A stretch of 64,000 nt of DNA, from positions 2,418,001-2,482,000 of the forward strand of contig NZ_CP074112.1 of the NCBI RefSeq assembly GCF_024584785.1, written 5' to 3'. The number at the start of each line of letters is the position of its first letter. Within the stretch, counting starts at the first letter, position 1. Below, one piece after another: positions 58,433-64,000 of this stretch. The stretch comes from Idiomarina loihiensis. Lineage in GTDB: Bacteria; Pseudomonadota; Gammaproteobacteria; Enterobacterales; Alteromonadaceae. The notes beneath the pieces are model-generated. The model was not told where the DNA came from. It searched no databases and saw only the letters and a list, made by a program, of their open reading frames with translations. The position numbers were made by a program, and so were the translations under genes.

Positions 58433-58792
58433 ATGTGCAATTGCAAAGAACAACCCGCTTTAATTGATATCAGCAACAATCACTCTGATTTCAAATCAAA
58501 GCTAAACCAACTGGATGTTGGTAATTGGGTTTTGTTAATGCAATGTCCCGATTGCAAGCAACTCTACAAAGTCGATGAGTGGGATAAATATCAAACCTGC
58601 TATGCAGTAAAAATACCCTCATCCGAAAACTGGGAAGCATTTGATAGTGAGTCACTCATAAAAGATAAAATTGTTCAAAATCACGGCGGTCTTACCAACG
58701 AATCATGCATGTGGTCAGGCTGTGACATCAAGCAAGTAAAAGGTAGTGCTTACTGTGTTAACCATCTCTATTCTGGTGGAGCTCGTGCGTAA
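58433..58792 (+). CDS. cassette 10: Cys-rich, probably zinc-binding protein
   Basis: A 119-residue protein with CNC at residues 2-4, CPDC in the middle (QCPDCKQLYKVDEW) and a C-terminal CMWSGCDIKQVKG...YCVNH. The paired cysteines and the terminal His suggest one or two zinc sites, possibly a zinc-ribbon. AAGGGAAG precedes the ATG at 58433; an ATG at 58418 lies in the cassette border and is less likely. No function is known. Confidence 0.65.
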   Translation: MCNCKEQPALIDISNNHSDFKSKLNQLDVGNWVLLMQCPDCKQLYKVDEWDKYQTCYAVKIPSSENWEAFDSESLIKDKIVQNHGGLTNESCMWSGCDIKQVKGSAYCVNHLYSGGARA

Positions 58793-58869
58793 GCATTTAA
58801 CAGGGCAAGGCAAAATCGCCCTGCGGGCTGGACGCGCTAACGCGCGCCTTTGCTTGCGGCGTTAGTTGC
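58793..58869 (+). repeat. attC: attC10
   Basis: It runs from GCATTTAAC to GCGTTAGTT, crossover after G58861. Inner arms are CAGGGCAAGGCAAAATCGCC and CGCGCCTTTGCTTGCGGCG. Confidence 0.88.
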
Positions 58870-58893
58870 TAAGTGTATTCTGAGAGCTCCGTA

Positions 58894-59160
58894 GTGAAAA
58901 AAAGATTAGGCCTTGTTTTAATTGAAGTGCCGCTGATTGCCTCGATTATCATCAGGTTATTCGCTGGCGTTGTGGCTTATTACTACATTGGGAATGTCAT
59001 TGAGGCAATTCAAAGTGAAGAGGTGGTTAGACGGGGCAATATTTACACTATGTTTGACAACCCGTCTTCGTACTTTATTCGGTTGTCACTTTATTCTCTG
59101 TGTGCTTTTGCTGGTTTCTGGTATGCAACTCTTGGTACAAAAGTAAAAAATGGCAACTAA
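58894..59160 (+). CDS. cassette 11: small membrane protein
   Basis: An 88-residue protein with two predicted membrane segments (about residues 8-34 and 60-80) and a basic start (MKKRLG). GTG at 58894 behind GAGAG is the likely start; a GTG at 58873 is possible. No family is recognised. The stop overlaps attC11. Confidence 0.6.
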   Translation: MKKRLGLVLIEVPLIASIIIRLFAGVVAYYYIGNVIEAIQSEEVVRRGNIYTMFDNPSSYFIRLSLYSLCAFAGFWYATLGTKVKNGN

Positions 59161-59236
59161 CAAGCGCCATCAAAAACGCGCCCGTTGGGCGCTCGACTCG
59201 CAACAAGTTGCTCGCGTTTGTGGCGGGCGTTATACG
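59153..59236 (+). repeat. attC: attC11 (family B)
   Basis: It runs from GCAACTAAC to GCGTTATAC, crossover after G59229. Inner AAAAACGCGCCCGTTGGGCG and GCTCGCGTTTGTGGCGGGCG. It is nearly identical to attC13. Confidence 0.9.
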
Positions 59237-59252
59237 TTTTCGGAGTACTGAG

Positions 59253-59666
59253 TTGAAGCAACTTTCAATTAAGCCAAATTACTTGGTTAAAACCGATAAT
59301 ATTGGATTTCTATTTCCGGTTGTCTGGTCTTCAATCGCTCTAATTTGGGGCGTACTGTTCCACGAAGTGTCAGGTGCAATTTTCATATCAATAATGTCAT
59401 TATTCTTTGTATGGTTAACTTACAAGCTGACTTCGTTCGTTTTAAGCTTTCAGCAGCATAGTGGTATCGTATCGAATGGGCATTATGATCAGGCTATTAA
59501 GTTTTTATGGTTTGTATCAGCGTTCGGTTTTCTTGTGTCTATAGCAAATGCCGTACTTTTTCAGCCAGAAAAACATATGTATTACCAAGCCGTATTTTCA
59601 ATAGTCAGTTTTGGGTTTGCACTAGCCTCGGCGCGAAAATGGGGCTGTCACTATGTGGCTAAATGA
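59253..59666 (+). CDS. cassette 12: integral membrane protein, unknown
   Basis: A 137-residue protein with four predicted membrane segments (about residues 17-35, 40-62, 83-103 and 112-128). TTG at 59253 behind CGGAG is the likely start; the frame is open further upstream but only across attC11. No family is recognised. Confidence 0.62.
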   Translation: MKQLSIKPNYLVKTDNIGFLFPVVWSSIALIWGVLFHEVSGAIFISIMSLFFVWLTYKLTSFVLSFQQHSGIVSNGHYDQAIKFLWFVSAFGFLVSIANAVLFQPEKHMYYQAVFSIVSFGFALASARKWGCHYVAK

Positions 59667-59681
59667 TATTTTAGCTAAAGC

Positions 59682-59768
59682 ACGTATAACAAGGCGCAGC
59701 ACTCGCGGCCTGCGGCCGCTGGGATGCCAACCGCTGCGCGGTCGTCACCCGTGTGCTTTGCGTTAGGC
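59682..59768 (+). repeat. attC: attC12 (family C)
   Basis: It runs from ACGTATAAC to GCGTTAGGC, crossover after G59762. The block CGCTGGGATGCCAACC and the end CCCGTGTGCTTTGCG are shared with attC15. Confidence 0.88.
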
Positions 59769-59779
59769 AGGTCAGTGCT

Positions 59780-60088
59780 ATGGCATGGTTAGGAAGAAAT
59801 GCAGTTTTTCTGATTAGCGGTTTCATCTTACTGCCAGCTGCTACATATGCACTATTAATGTGGTTAGCTTTTGGTTATGGTTTTGCTCGTGAACAATCCA
59901 TATATGCAGTTTTAGTAGCACCGTTAATTTTGTCTTATTTTGCCGTATATATTTTATCTATTCGGTTTGCACTTAAACGGCTGAAGTTGTGCGGTAGTTA
60001 CGGGTACTGGGATGTGTTGCCTGTTGTCTATTTTACAGCCCTATTTTTGTTTTTTTTCAGCGGTGGCTTGGGTTTTGATATCGCCTAA
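59780..60088 (+). CDS. cassette 13: small membrane protein
   Basis: A 102-residue protein with three predicted membrane segments (about residues 7-32, 42-62 and 79-98). The ATG at 59780 lies 17 bp inside the cassette. No family is recognised. The stop overlaps attC13. Confidence 0.62.
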   Translation: MAWLGRNAVFLISGFILLPAATYALLMWLAFGYGFAREQSIYAVLVAPLILSYFAVYILSIRFALKRLKLCGSYGYWDVLPVVYFTALFLFFFSGGLGFDIA

Positions 60089-60164
60089 CAATCGCCATCA
60101 AAAACGCGCCCTTTGGGCGCTCGACTCGCAACAAGTTGCTCGCGTTTGTTGCGGGCGTTAAGTG
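60083..60164 (+). repeat. attC: attC13 (family B)
   Basis: It runs from GCCTAAC to GCGTTAAGT, crossover after G60157. Almost identical inside to attC11. Confidence 0.9.
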
Positions 60165-60179
60165 GCTTGGAGGCCGCAT

Positions 60180-60674
60180 TTGATATTCGAATTCATTAGA
60201 AGCCTGTTTTCCTTCGACCTGCTGGTTGAGTTGAGTGAAAATAAAATCACAATGCAAAAATTTTCAACCGGGCAATTTATTGAAATTGAACCTTGGATAT
60301 CGCTAGAAGGCGGGAAGGGAAAAGAAAAGATTAAGGCTATTGGTCGAGAAGCTAAATCGTTATCGGGGCCAACTATTCAGACAACGAACCCTTTTTCACA
60401 CACTAGAAGTTTTATCGGAAATTTCACGCTGGCTGAAAAGATATTGCAGCATGGTATTTTTACTTTGAATAGCTCAAAGTTAAGAGCCGCGCCGAGAGTA
60501 ATCATGCATCAACTAGAAAAAACTGATGGTGGGCTAAGCGATATAGAGGAGCGAGTCTTACGTGAACTTGCAAGTGGTATGGGAGCAAGGGAAGTTTTGA
60601 TCCATACTGGCAGTAAAATCAATGTACGCGCACAGAGCTATGATGATATTAAAGCTAAAATCAAAGCCACTTAA
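60180..60674 (+). CDS. cassette 14: MreB N-terminal-like (actin-fold) protein
   Basis: A 164-residue protein that can be aligned by eye with the first 150 or so residues of MreB: FSFDLLVELS against FSNDLSIDLG, KAIGREAKSLSG against AAVGHDAKQMLG, FTLAEKILQHGI against FFVTEKMLQHFI, APRVIM against SPRVLV, and ELASGMGAREVLI against ESAQGAGAREVFL. The phosphate-1 loop DLGTANT is replaced by ELSENKI, and the part with the second phosphate loop is absent, so ATP binding and filament formation by itself are unlikely. TTG at 60180 behind GGAGG is the likely start. A role in disturbing or tuning MreB filaments is speculation. Confidence 0.75.
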   Translation: MIFEFIRSLFSFDLLVELSENKITMQKFSTGQFIEIEPWISLEGGKGKEKIKAIGREAKSLSGPTIQTTNPFSHTRSFIGNFTLAEKILQHGIFTLNSSKLRAAPRVIMHQLEKTDGGLSDIEERVLRELASGMGAREVLIHTGSKINVRAQSYDDIKAKIKAT

Positions 60675-60767
60675 CAAGTTGCTTAATTTCGTTCCGGCCA
60701 CAAAAAGCGTGGCCTCCACTGGACTGCCTACGCTGCGCTGCGGTAGCCAATTAGCAAGGCGTTAGGC
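60666..60767 (+). repeat. attC: attC14 (family A)
   Basis: It runs from GCCACTTAAC to GCGTTAGGC, crossover after G60761. Inside it is the same as attC1 and attC2 except for a few bases. Confidence 0.9.
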
Positions 60768-60785
60768 GAACAAGGAGTGTTTTTT

Positions 60786-61256
60786 TTGATTCTTAGGTTT
60801 TTAATGATTCTCGCTGCGGCATTTTTCATGTCAGCGTGTACCACAGGAAAGCTCTATTACACCGAGCAATCTGGTAATCGTATTTTGGGTTGCGATGTGG
60901 AATTCGTTGGCCTTCCCAGCGTAGACAAATTTGCTGTCGAATATGCGTTAAGTCTTTGCGCTAAAAGTGTCGTCCATAAAGGTCATCAACTGGATGGCAA
61001 TCAGCAATATCTCGTAAACCTAGACACATCAATTCCTGAGGCGCCATGTGGTCATGCTTGGAACCACGATCTAGCAAAAGCTAAATTTACAGAAGGCTTA
61101 CTATCAAAGAAGCAATATGGTTATATTGTTGCTCACATAGATCTGGGGCTTGCGGTTGTAAATGAGTGTTCACCTAACAATGCGCAACACTCGCTCCCGT
61201 TGGTCGCTGGGACGCCAACCCGCTGCGCAGCTCGTCGCCCGTGTGCTTTGCGTTAG
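60786..61256 (+). CDS. cassette 15: lipoprotein whose frame runs through attC
   Basis: A 156-residue protein with a lipoprotein signal (LMILAAAFFMSAC, then TTGKLYY). TTG at 60786 lies eight bases behind AAGGAG; a GTG at 60777 is too close. There is no stop before attC15: about 29 C-terminal residues (from NECSPNNAQH on, ending RRPCALR) are encoded by the attC, and the TAG stop is formed by bases 2-4 of the next cassette (61254-61256). The natural end of the protein therefore depends on which cassette follows. No family is recognised for the core. Confidence 0.65.
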   Translation: MILRFLMILAAAFFMSACTTGKLYYTEQSGNRILGCDVEFVGLPSVDKFAVEYALSLCAKSVVHKGHQLDGNQQYLVNLDTSIPEAPCGHAWNHDLAKAKFTEGLLSKKQYGYIVAHIDLGLAVVNECSPNNAQHSLPLVAGTPTRCAARRPCALR

Positions 61257-61259
61257 GTG
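61168..61259 (+). repeat. attC: attC15 (family C)
   Basis: It runs from GTTCACCTAAC to GCGTTAGGT, crossover after G61252. It shares its right half with attC12 and is read as protein by the cassette 15 gene. Confidence 0.87.
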
Positions 61260-61280
61260 TTTCTCAGGTTTGGAGTTCAA

Positions 61281-61517
61281 ATGGGATTTAAGTTTTGGTT
61301 CGTTAGAGCATTAAAAGTATTTCTTGGAGTAGCAGCCTTACTTTTTATAGTTGAGTTGCTTAAACAGCACTCAGTTCAAGAAGCATTAATTTTTGCTTGT
61401 ACTTGGTCATTGATTACAACAGCAGCGTTTATATGTTCAAGACTATATCAATCACGTAAAGGTGTAGAGTGTGCTTTGTGCAATGATATTCCAGACAAAA
61501 GTGATAAAAACACCTAA
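61281..61517 (+). CDS. cassette 16: small membrane protein
   Basis: A 78-residue protein with two predicted membrane segments (about residues 9-27 and 33-52) and a short tail with ECALC. TTTGGAG precedes the ATG at 61281. No family is recognised. Confidence 0.6.
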   Translation: MGFKFWFVRALKVFLGVAALLFIVELLKQHSVQEALIFACTWSLITTAAFICSRLYQSRKGVECALCNDIPDKSDKNT

Positions 61518-61613
61518 CAAGAATTTAAAGCGGGACTGCTAACAGTTTGCTCGGTTTCGCTACGCTACACATTTTAGCAAACAATTAACAGCCCCTTAAA
61601 TGGGCGTTAGAAA
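61510..61613 (+). repeat. attC: attC16 (Vibrio VCR-like)
   Basis: It runs from ACACCTAAC to GCGTTAGAA, crossover after G61606. GCGGGACTGCTAACAGTTTG and the end AACAGCCCCTTAAATGGGCG are close to the Vibrio repeat layout. Confidence 0.88.
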
Positions 61614-61632
61614 TCATTATAGGTAGGTGTCA

Positions 61633-62379
61633 ATGTTAGAGTTTTTTTTATCTGTTTCTGTCCATCTGGGATTTATTTCTCTTCTCCTTTTAATTCTAGC
61701 GAAAATGAAAAGAGTAACCATAAAACCAAAGTGGGCAGCCCTCTCTTTGGCGCTATTTTTGACTTATTTTGTTGTCCTTTTAACGGGTGGTGAAATAATT
61801 CCGGTCAATAAAATTATTCCTGATTTAAATTGGAATTGGGGTGGGAAAATCGCTGGAATTTTTCTATCGTTAGTAGTTTTATTTTTATTGATACGCTTTA
61901 ATCGTGATTTTAAAGCTGCTGATGTAGGGTTTACTCTAAAGCAAAAAACAGGTTCATGTAAGCCTGCTTTTATTGCTACTATTTTATTTATATTATTACA
62001 CCTAATACTTTCTGCTTTTTTAGGTGATGGTCCAGACTATGATGTTGAAGAATTATTATATCAAGCATTAATGCCTGGGCTAGACGAAGAACTTATGTTT
62101 AGAGGTCTTCTTTTATATACCTTCTCGTTCGCAATTATTTCTACTCGTTTTAATATACTTGGTGCACAAATCAATGTGGCAGGTTTGTTATTAGTTTTAT
62201 TATTTGGCTTAGTCCACGGGATAATGTATAGCAGTGGTGAGTGGTATTTTTCTTTATTTACTGTGCTGCTTACAGGCTCTTATGGTTTTATTTTATTGTG
62301 GTTAAGAGAAAGAACAGGGAGTTTGATTTTTCCCATAATAGCCCATAATTTAGTTAATTTTTCAGGTCAGTTTGTTTGA
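61633..62379 (+). CDS. cassette 17: CPBP-family intramembrane metalloprotease
   Basis: A 248-residue membrane protein with about seven segments and the three CPBP/Abi motifs: EELMFR (E152, E153, R157), LVHG (His195) and AHNLVN (His238, Asn239). These proteases (Rce1-like) cleave within membranes; bacterial members have been linked to bacteriocin self-immunity and other roles, which cannot be decided here. The gene is much richer in A and T than its neighbours, in the largest cassette (820 bp). The ATG at 61633 lies five bases behind AGGTAGG. Confidence 0.88.
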   Translation: MLEFFLSVSVHLGFISLLLLILAKMKRVTIKPKWAALSLALFLTYFVVLLTGGEIIPVNKIIPDLNWNWGGKIAGIFLSLVVLFLLIRFNRDFKAADVGFTLKQKTGSCKPAFIATILFILLHLILSAFLGDGPDYDVEELLYQALMPGLDEELMFRGLLLYTFSFAIISTRFNILGAQINVAGLLLVLLFGLVHGIMYSSGEWYFSLFTVLLTGSYGFILLWLRERTGSLIFPIIAHNLVNFSGQFV

Positions 62380-62433
62380 TTTCTAAAAATTAATATGCGG
62401 TTCTTTGGGTCCGCATCATTTAACTGTTAGGTG
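62379..62433 (+). repeat. attC: attC17, very short and partly degenerate
   Basis: Only about 55 bp. The left core is TTCTAAA where TTCTAAC would be expected from the cassette start, the arms are TATGCGG and CCGCAT, and the right core is CTGTTAGGTG. Crossover after G62426. Confidence 0.65.
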
Positions 62434-62463
62434 CTTATGCAAATGCTCTACAAAGTAAGGCTT

Positions 62464-62753
62464 ATGTTTGAGTGGGGTGGTGGCTGCATATGGTGTGGCA
62501 ATGATGCTGCACTCGAAAGATTTGATTTGGACCTATCGAAGAAAATTTATCGCTATCAGCGGGAACGCTTCAAGAACTCAACAAATTATCTACTTGGCAC
62601 GACAAAGCGCTTAATTGGGATTATCCGCCTGACCCAAGTCCTTGGAGTCAGGCGGAATTTAAAGAGTTTGAGGCGGTCGCACTGTCCATGCACGCAAAAT
62701 TGCAAGCAGAGCTTGGGCCGGGTTTCGAGGTAATTTATGAGTCAGTTCCGTGA
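62464..62753 (+). pseudogene. cassette 18: frameshifted small gene (CIWCGND-type hypothetical)
   Basis: Frame one starts at ATG 62464 behind TAAGG and encodes MFEWGGGCIWCGNDAALERF; after about residue 24 it turns into a basic, unlikely sequence. In the frame that ends at TGA 62753 the downstream part reads as a normal acidic protein: LSTWHDKALNWDYPPDPSPW, then FEAVALSMHAKLQAELGPGF. Together they give one protein of about 97 residues of a kind I know from cassettes and other gammaproteobacteria. A single base appears to be missing near 62531-62537. It may be a real mutation or a sequencing error. Confidence 0.75.
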
Positions 62754-62756
62754 ATC

Positions 62757-62844
62757 AGCACCTAACAATCGCAGGCACAGCGACGATTTTTTCGTTGCGG
62801 CTTCGCCTTCACTACAAAACCGCGCGTGCTGCGGGCGTTATGCA
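62757..62844 (+). repeat. attC: attC18
   Basis: It runs from GCACCTAAC to GCGTTATGC, crossover after G62837. The arms are imperfect, with TTTTTTCGTTGCGGCTTCGCC in the centre region and GCGCGTGCTGCGGGCG at the right. Confidence 0.83.
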
Positions 62845-62857
62845 AAAAGGACTCGAT

Positions 62858-63418
62858 GTGGTTAAGAAGGTAGTTTTGATTTTTGTCGTTGTTCTAATAC
62901 CTGCACTGGCTTGGTCGTATGCAAAGCCGATTAGGTTGCTTTTACCTAATTTAAATGGGATGCAATGTAACGGCGCAATTTGCGTCGAGGACCCCAAGAA
63001 AATAGATAAAGCAGCTGACCTGTATGAGTCCGCCGTAGCAAATCTAGCTGCTGTACGCATTTCTCTCAGCGCGAGCCCCAACTTCATTTACTGCTCTACT
63101 GCAGAGTGCTATGAGTCATTCGGAGGAGGCAGTGAGCGGGCCATTTCATATCCTTTTCTTGGTACGGTAATAGCTCCCGAGTCTTGGCAAAGTTACATCA
63201 CTCAGCATGAATTGATTCATTGGTTTCAGTTTTCCGAAATTGGGGCAGTTTCGACCATGATGAAACCGAACTGGTTTAGAGAAGGCATGGCGTATGTGTA
63301 CAGTGGCGCGCCGGAATCAGATATTCCTGAGCATTACCTACCCATGATGGCAAAATACAGAGACTGGCACTCAGGTAAATCTTGGTCTGAAGTAATTCAT
63401 CAAGCAGGAGATCTCTGA
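62858..63418 (+). CDS. cassette 19: exported HExxH protein (putative metallopeptidase)
   Basis: A 186-residue protein with an N-terminal hydrophobic signal (VVLIFVVVLIPALAWS), four cysteines likely in disulfides (C37, C42, C79, C84) and the zinc motif HELIH at 117-121, with Glu142 in FREGMAYVYSG as possible third ligand. This is the gluzincin pattern in a very small protein. GTG at 62858 behind AAGGA is preferred to the ATG at 62840 in the cassette border. The substrate is unknown. Confidence 0.7.
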   Translation: MVKKVVLIFVVVLIPALAWSYAKPIRLLLPNLNGMQCNGAICVEDPKKIDKAADLYESAVANLAAVRISLSASPNFIYCSTAECYESFGGGSERAISYPFLGTVIAPESWQSYITQHELIHWFQFSEIGAVSTMMKPNWFREGMAYVYSGAPESDIPEHYLPMMAKYRDWHSGKSWSEVIHQAGDL

Positions 63419-63497
63419 CATGTATAACCAAGCCATTAAGTTCACACACTTCGTGCGCCTGACCTCGTTTCACTCGGCCGCTTATGGCGGTCGTAAA
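63419..63497 (+). repeat. attC: attC19, degenerate right end of the array
   Basis: It begins with TGTATAAC (TGCATAAC expected from the cassette start) and ends GGCGGTCGTAAAA, where a working core would read GTTAAAA. No further attC is seen in the remaining 500 bp. Confidence 0.6.
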
Positions 63498-63517
63498 ATT
63501 TTTTGCCTAACCTCGCA

Positions 63518-63564
63518 GACTATGCTGTAATACGTTGTAGTCACTAGGTATGAGGGGCATAGTC
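63518..63564. promoter_or_regulatory. candidate operator of the toxin-antitoxin operon
   Basis: GACTATGC (63518-63525) and GCATAGTC (63557-63564) are a perfect 8-bp inverted repeat, with an additional TAGTC at 63538. The repeat ends directly at the antitoxin ATG. Ribbon-helix-helix antitoxins bind such short repeated half-sites to repress their own operon. Confidence 0.5.
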
Positions 63565-63837
63565 ATGAGCGTCACCACAGTTCGCCTTCAAGCAGAAGTT
63601 GAACAGCATCTGGAAGCAATCGCCAGCAGGCTACACCGTAGCAAAGGCTGGGTAATTAACCAGGCATTGTCGGAATACATAGAAAAGCAGCAGCTTGAGC
63701 AAGAGCGGTGGAAACAAACGTTAGAGGCAATGGAGTCTGCTGCCCAAGGCAAGGTTGTTGATGCCAGCGAGGTCCACAGTTGGCTTAATAGCTGGGGAAC
63801 CGAAAACGAGCAAGATGCGCCGAGATCAGGTAAGTGA
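63565..63837 (+). CDS. ribbon-helix-helix antitoxin (CopG/ParD type)
   Basis: A 90-residue protein whose first 45 residues have the RHH layout: SVTTVRLQAEVEQHLEAIAS, then RSKGWVINQALSEYIEKQQL. The remainder is an acidic tail likely to wrap the toxin (VDASEVHSWLNSWG). GAGGGG precedes the ATG at 63565. Its stop overlaps the GTG start of a ParE/RelE-like gene (GTGA), the usual coupling of such modules. Confidence 0.88.
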   Translation: MSVTTVRLQAEVEQHLEAIASRLHRSKGWVINQALSEYIEKQQLEQERWKQTLEAMESAAQGKVVDASEVHSWLNSWGTENEQDAPRSGK

Positions 63838-64000
63838 AGCTGGTTTACACGGACGAAGCCATTGATGATTTGAAACGCCTCAGGGAGTTCATTGCGGTGC
63901 ACAGCCCGTCGTCGGCAGTCAGGATTGCCGCCGAACTGGTTGGCAAAGTCGAATTACTTCCAGACTTCCCCAAAATGGGCGCACCAGTTGAAATGGCACC
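63834..64000 (+). CDS. ParE/RelE-type toxin (partial, N-terminal part)
   Basis: The frame from GTG 63834 stays open to the window end. It reads KLVYTDEAIDDLKRLREFIA, then AAELVGKVELLPDFPKMGAP, the layout of ParE/RelE toxins (beta strand, two helices, and the LxxFPxxG segment). ParE types inhibit gyrase and RelE types cut mRNA on the ribosome; the C-terminal residues that would separate them are beyond the window. Confidence 0.85.
   Translation, partial: MKLVYTDEAIDDLKRLREFIAVHSPSSAVRIAAELVGKVELLPDFPKMGAPVEMA

Larger units (their letters stand above)
53054..63497. mobile_element. chromosomal integron: integrase gene, attI and a 19-cassette array
   Basis: An integron integrase gene reads away from a series of 19 units, each a short gene on the plus strand followed by an imperfect palindrome that begins with RYYYAAC-type and ends with GTTRRRY-type core sequence. 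In almost every unit the first bases (for example TTAGGC, TTATGT, TTAGCAC, TTAAATGC) are complementary to the left end of that unit's own attC, as the cassette model demands. Cassettes are 345-820 bp long. Several attC sites share one sequence family, as in VCR-type chromosomal integrons, while others are unrelated, showing import. The integrase has an internal deletion, so the array may now be frozen. Confidence 0.93.

Noticed and set aside
54442-63497. Regularly repeated palindromes as a CRISPR array
   Set aside because: The repeats are 55-105 bp, differ from one another, are separated by genes and have RYYYAAC/GTTRRRY ends, so they are attC sites.

Overview
The window is chromosomal DNA of a gammaproteobacterium and spans the replication origin. 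The order mioC - oriC - mnmG - rsmG - parA - parB - atpIBEFHAGDC - glmU - glmS is the origin-proximal order known from Enterobacterales, Vibrionales and Alteromonadales. An aquatic/marine Alteromonadales-like host is my inference from this order and from a VCR-like chromosomal integron. The genus cannot be fixed from the sequence alone.

Region 1 (1-30393) is one flagellar locus with an E. coli-like layout: fliC opposite fliDST, fliE opposite fliFGHIJKLMNOPQR, and flgAMN opposite flgBCDEFGHIJKL. Two flagellin genes, flaG, a second FliK-type gene cut by the left edge, an unrecognised small gene and a YcgR-PilZ-HD-GYP fusion gene complete it. Seven near-consensus sigma28 (FliA) promoters, each with an exact 11-bp spacer, mark the late genes: the HD-GYP fusion, fliD, both flagellins, flaG, flgK and flgM. 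flhA, flhB, fliA, motor and chemotaxis genes are not in the window.

Region 2 (30390-37443) is a miscellaneous block: an S1/P1-type nuclease, a secreted PQQ-type sugar dehydrogenase, a small membrane protein, a DUF6702-like protein coupled to an M1 metallopeptidase, and a MASE1-GGDEF protein with a degenerate active-site motif.

Region 3 (37496-53043) is the origin block. oriC lies between mioC and mnmG, with four DnaA boxes, two AT-rich 13-mers and dense GATC sites. It is followed by segregation genes, the complete F1Fo ATP synthase operon and the two amino-sugar genes glmU and glmS.

Region 4 (53054-63497) is a chromosomal integron sitting directly on the attTn7 side of glmS. Its integrase gene points away from the cassettes and has an in-frame internal deletion of about 85 codons that removes the first catalytic arginine, so it is probably dead. 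Nineteen cassettes follow, each with an attC site. Most encode small unrecognised proteins, many of them membrane or exported. Recognisable ones include an MreB N-terminal-like protein, a CPBP-type membrane protease, a Cys-rich protein, a lipoprotein whose reading frame runs through its own attC, an HExxH protein and a frameshifted gene. attC types are mixed: one repeat family recurs three times, and two sites look Vibrio-like.

Region 5 (63518-64000) holds a toxin-antitoxin pair (ribbon-helix-helix antitoxin and a partial ParE/RelE-type toxin) just beyond the last, degenerate attC.
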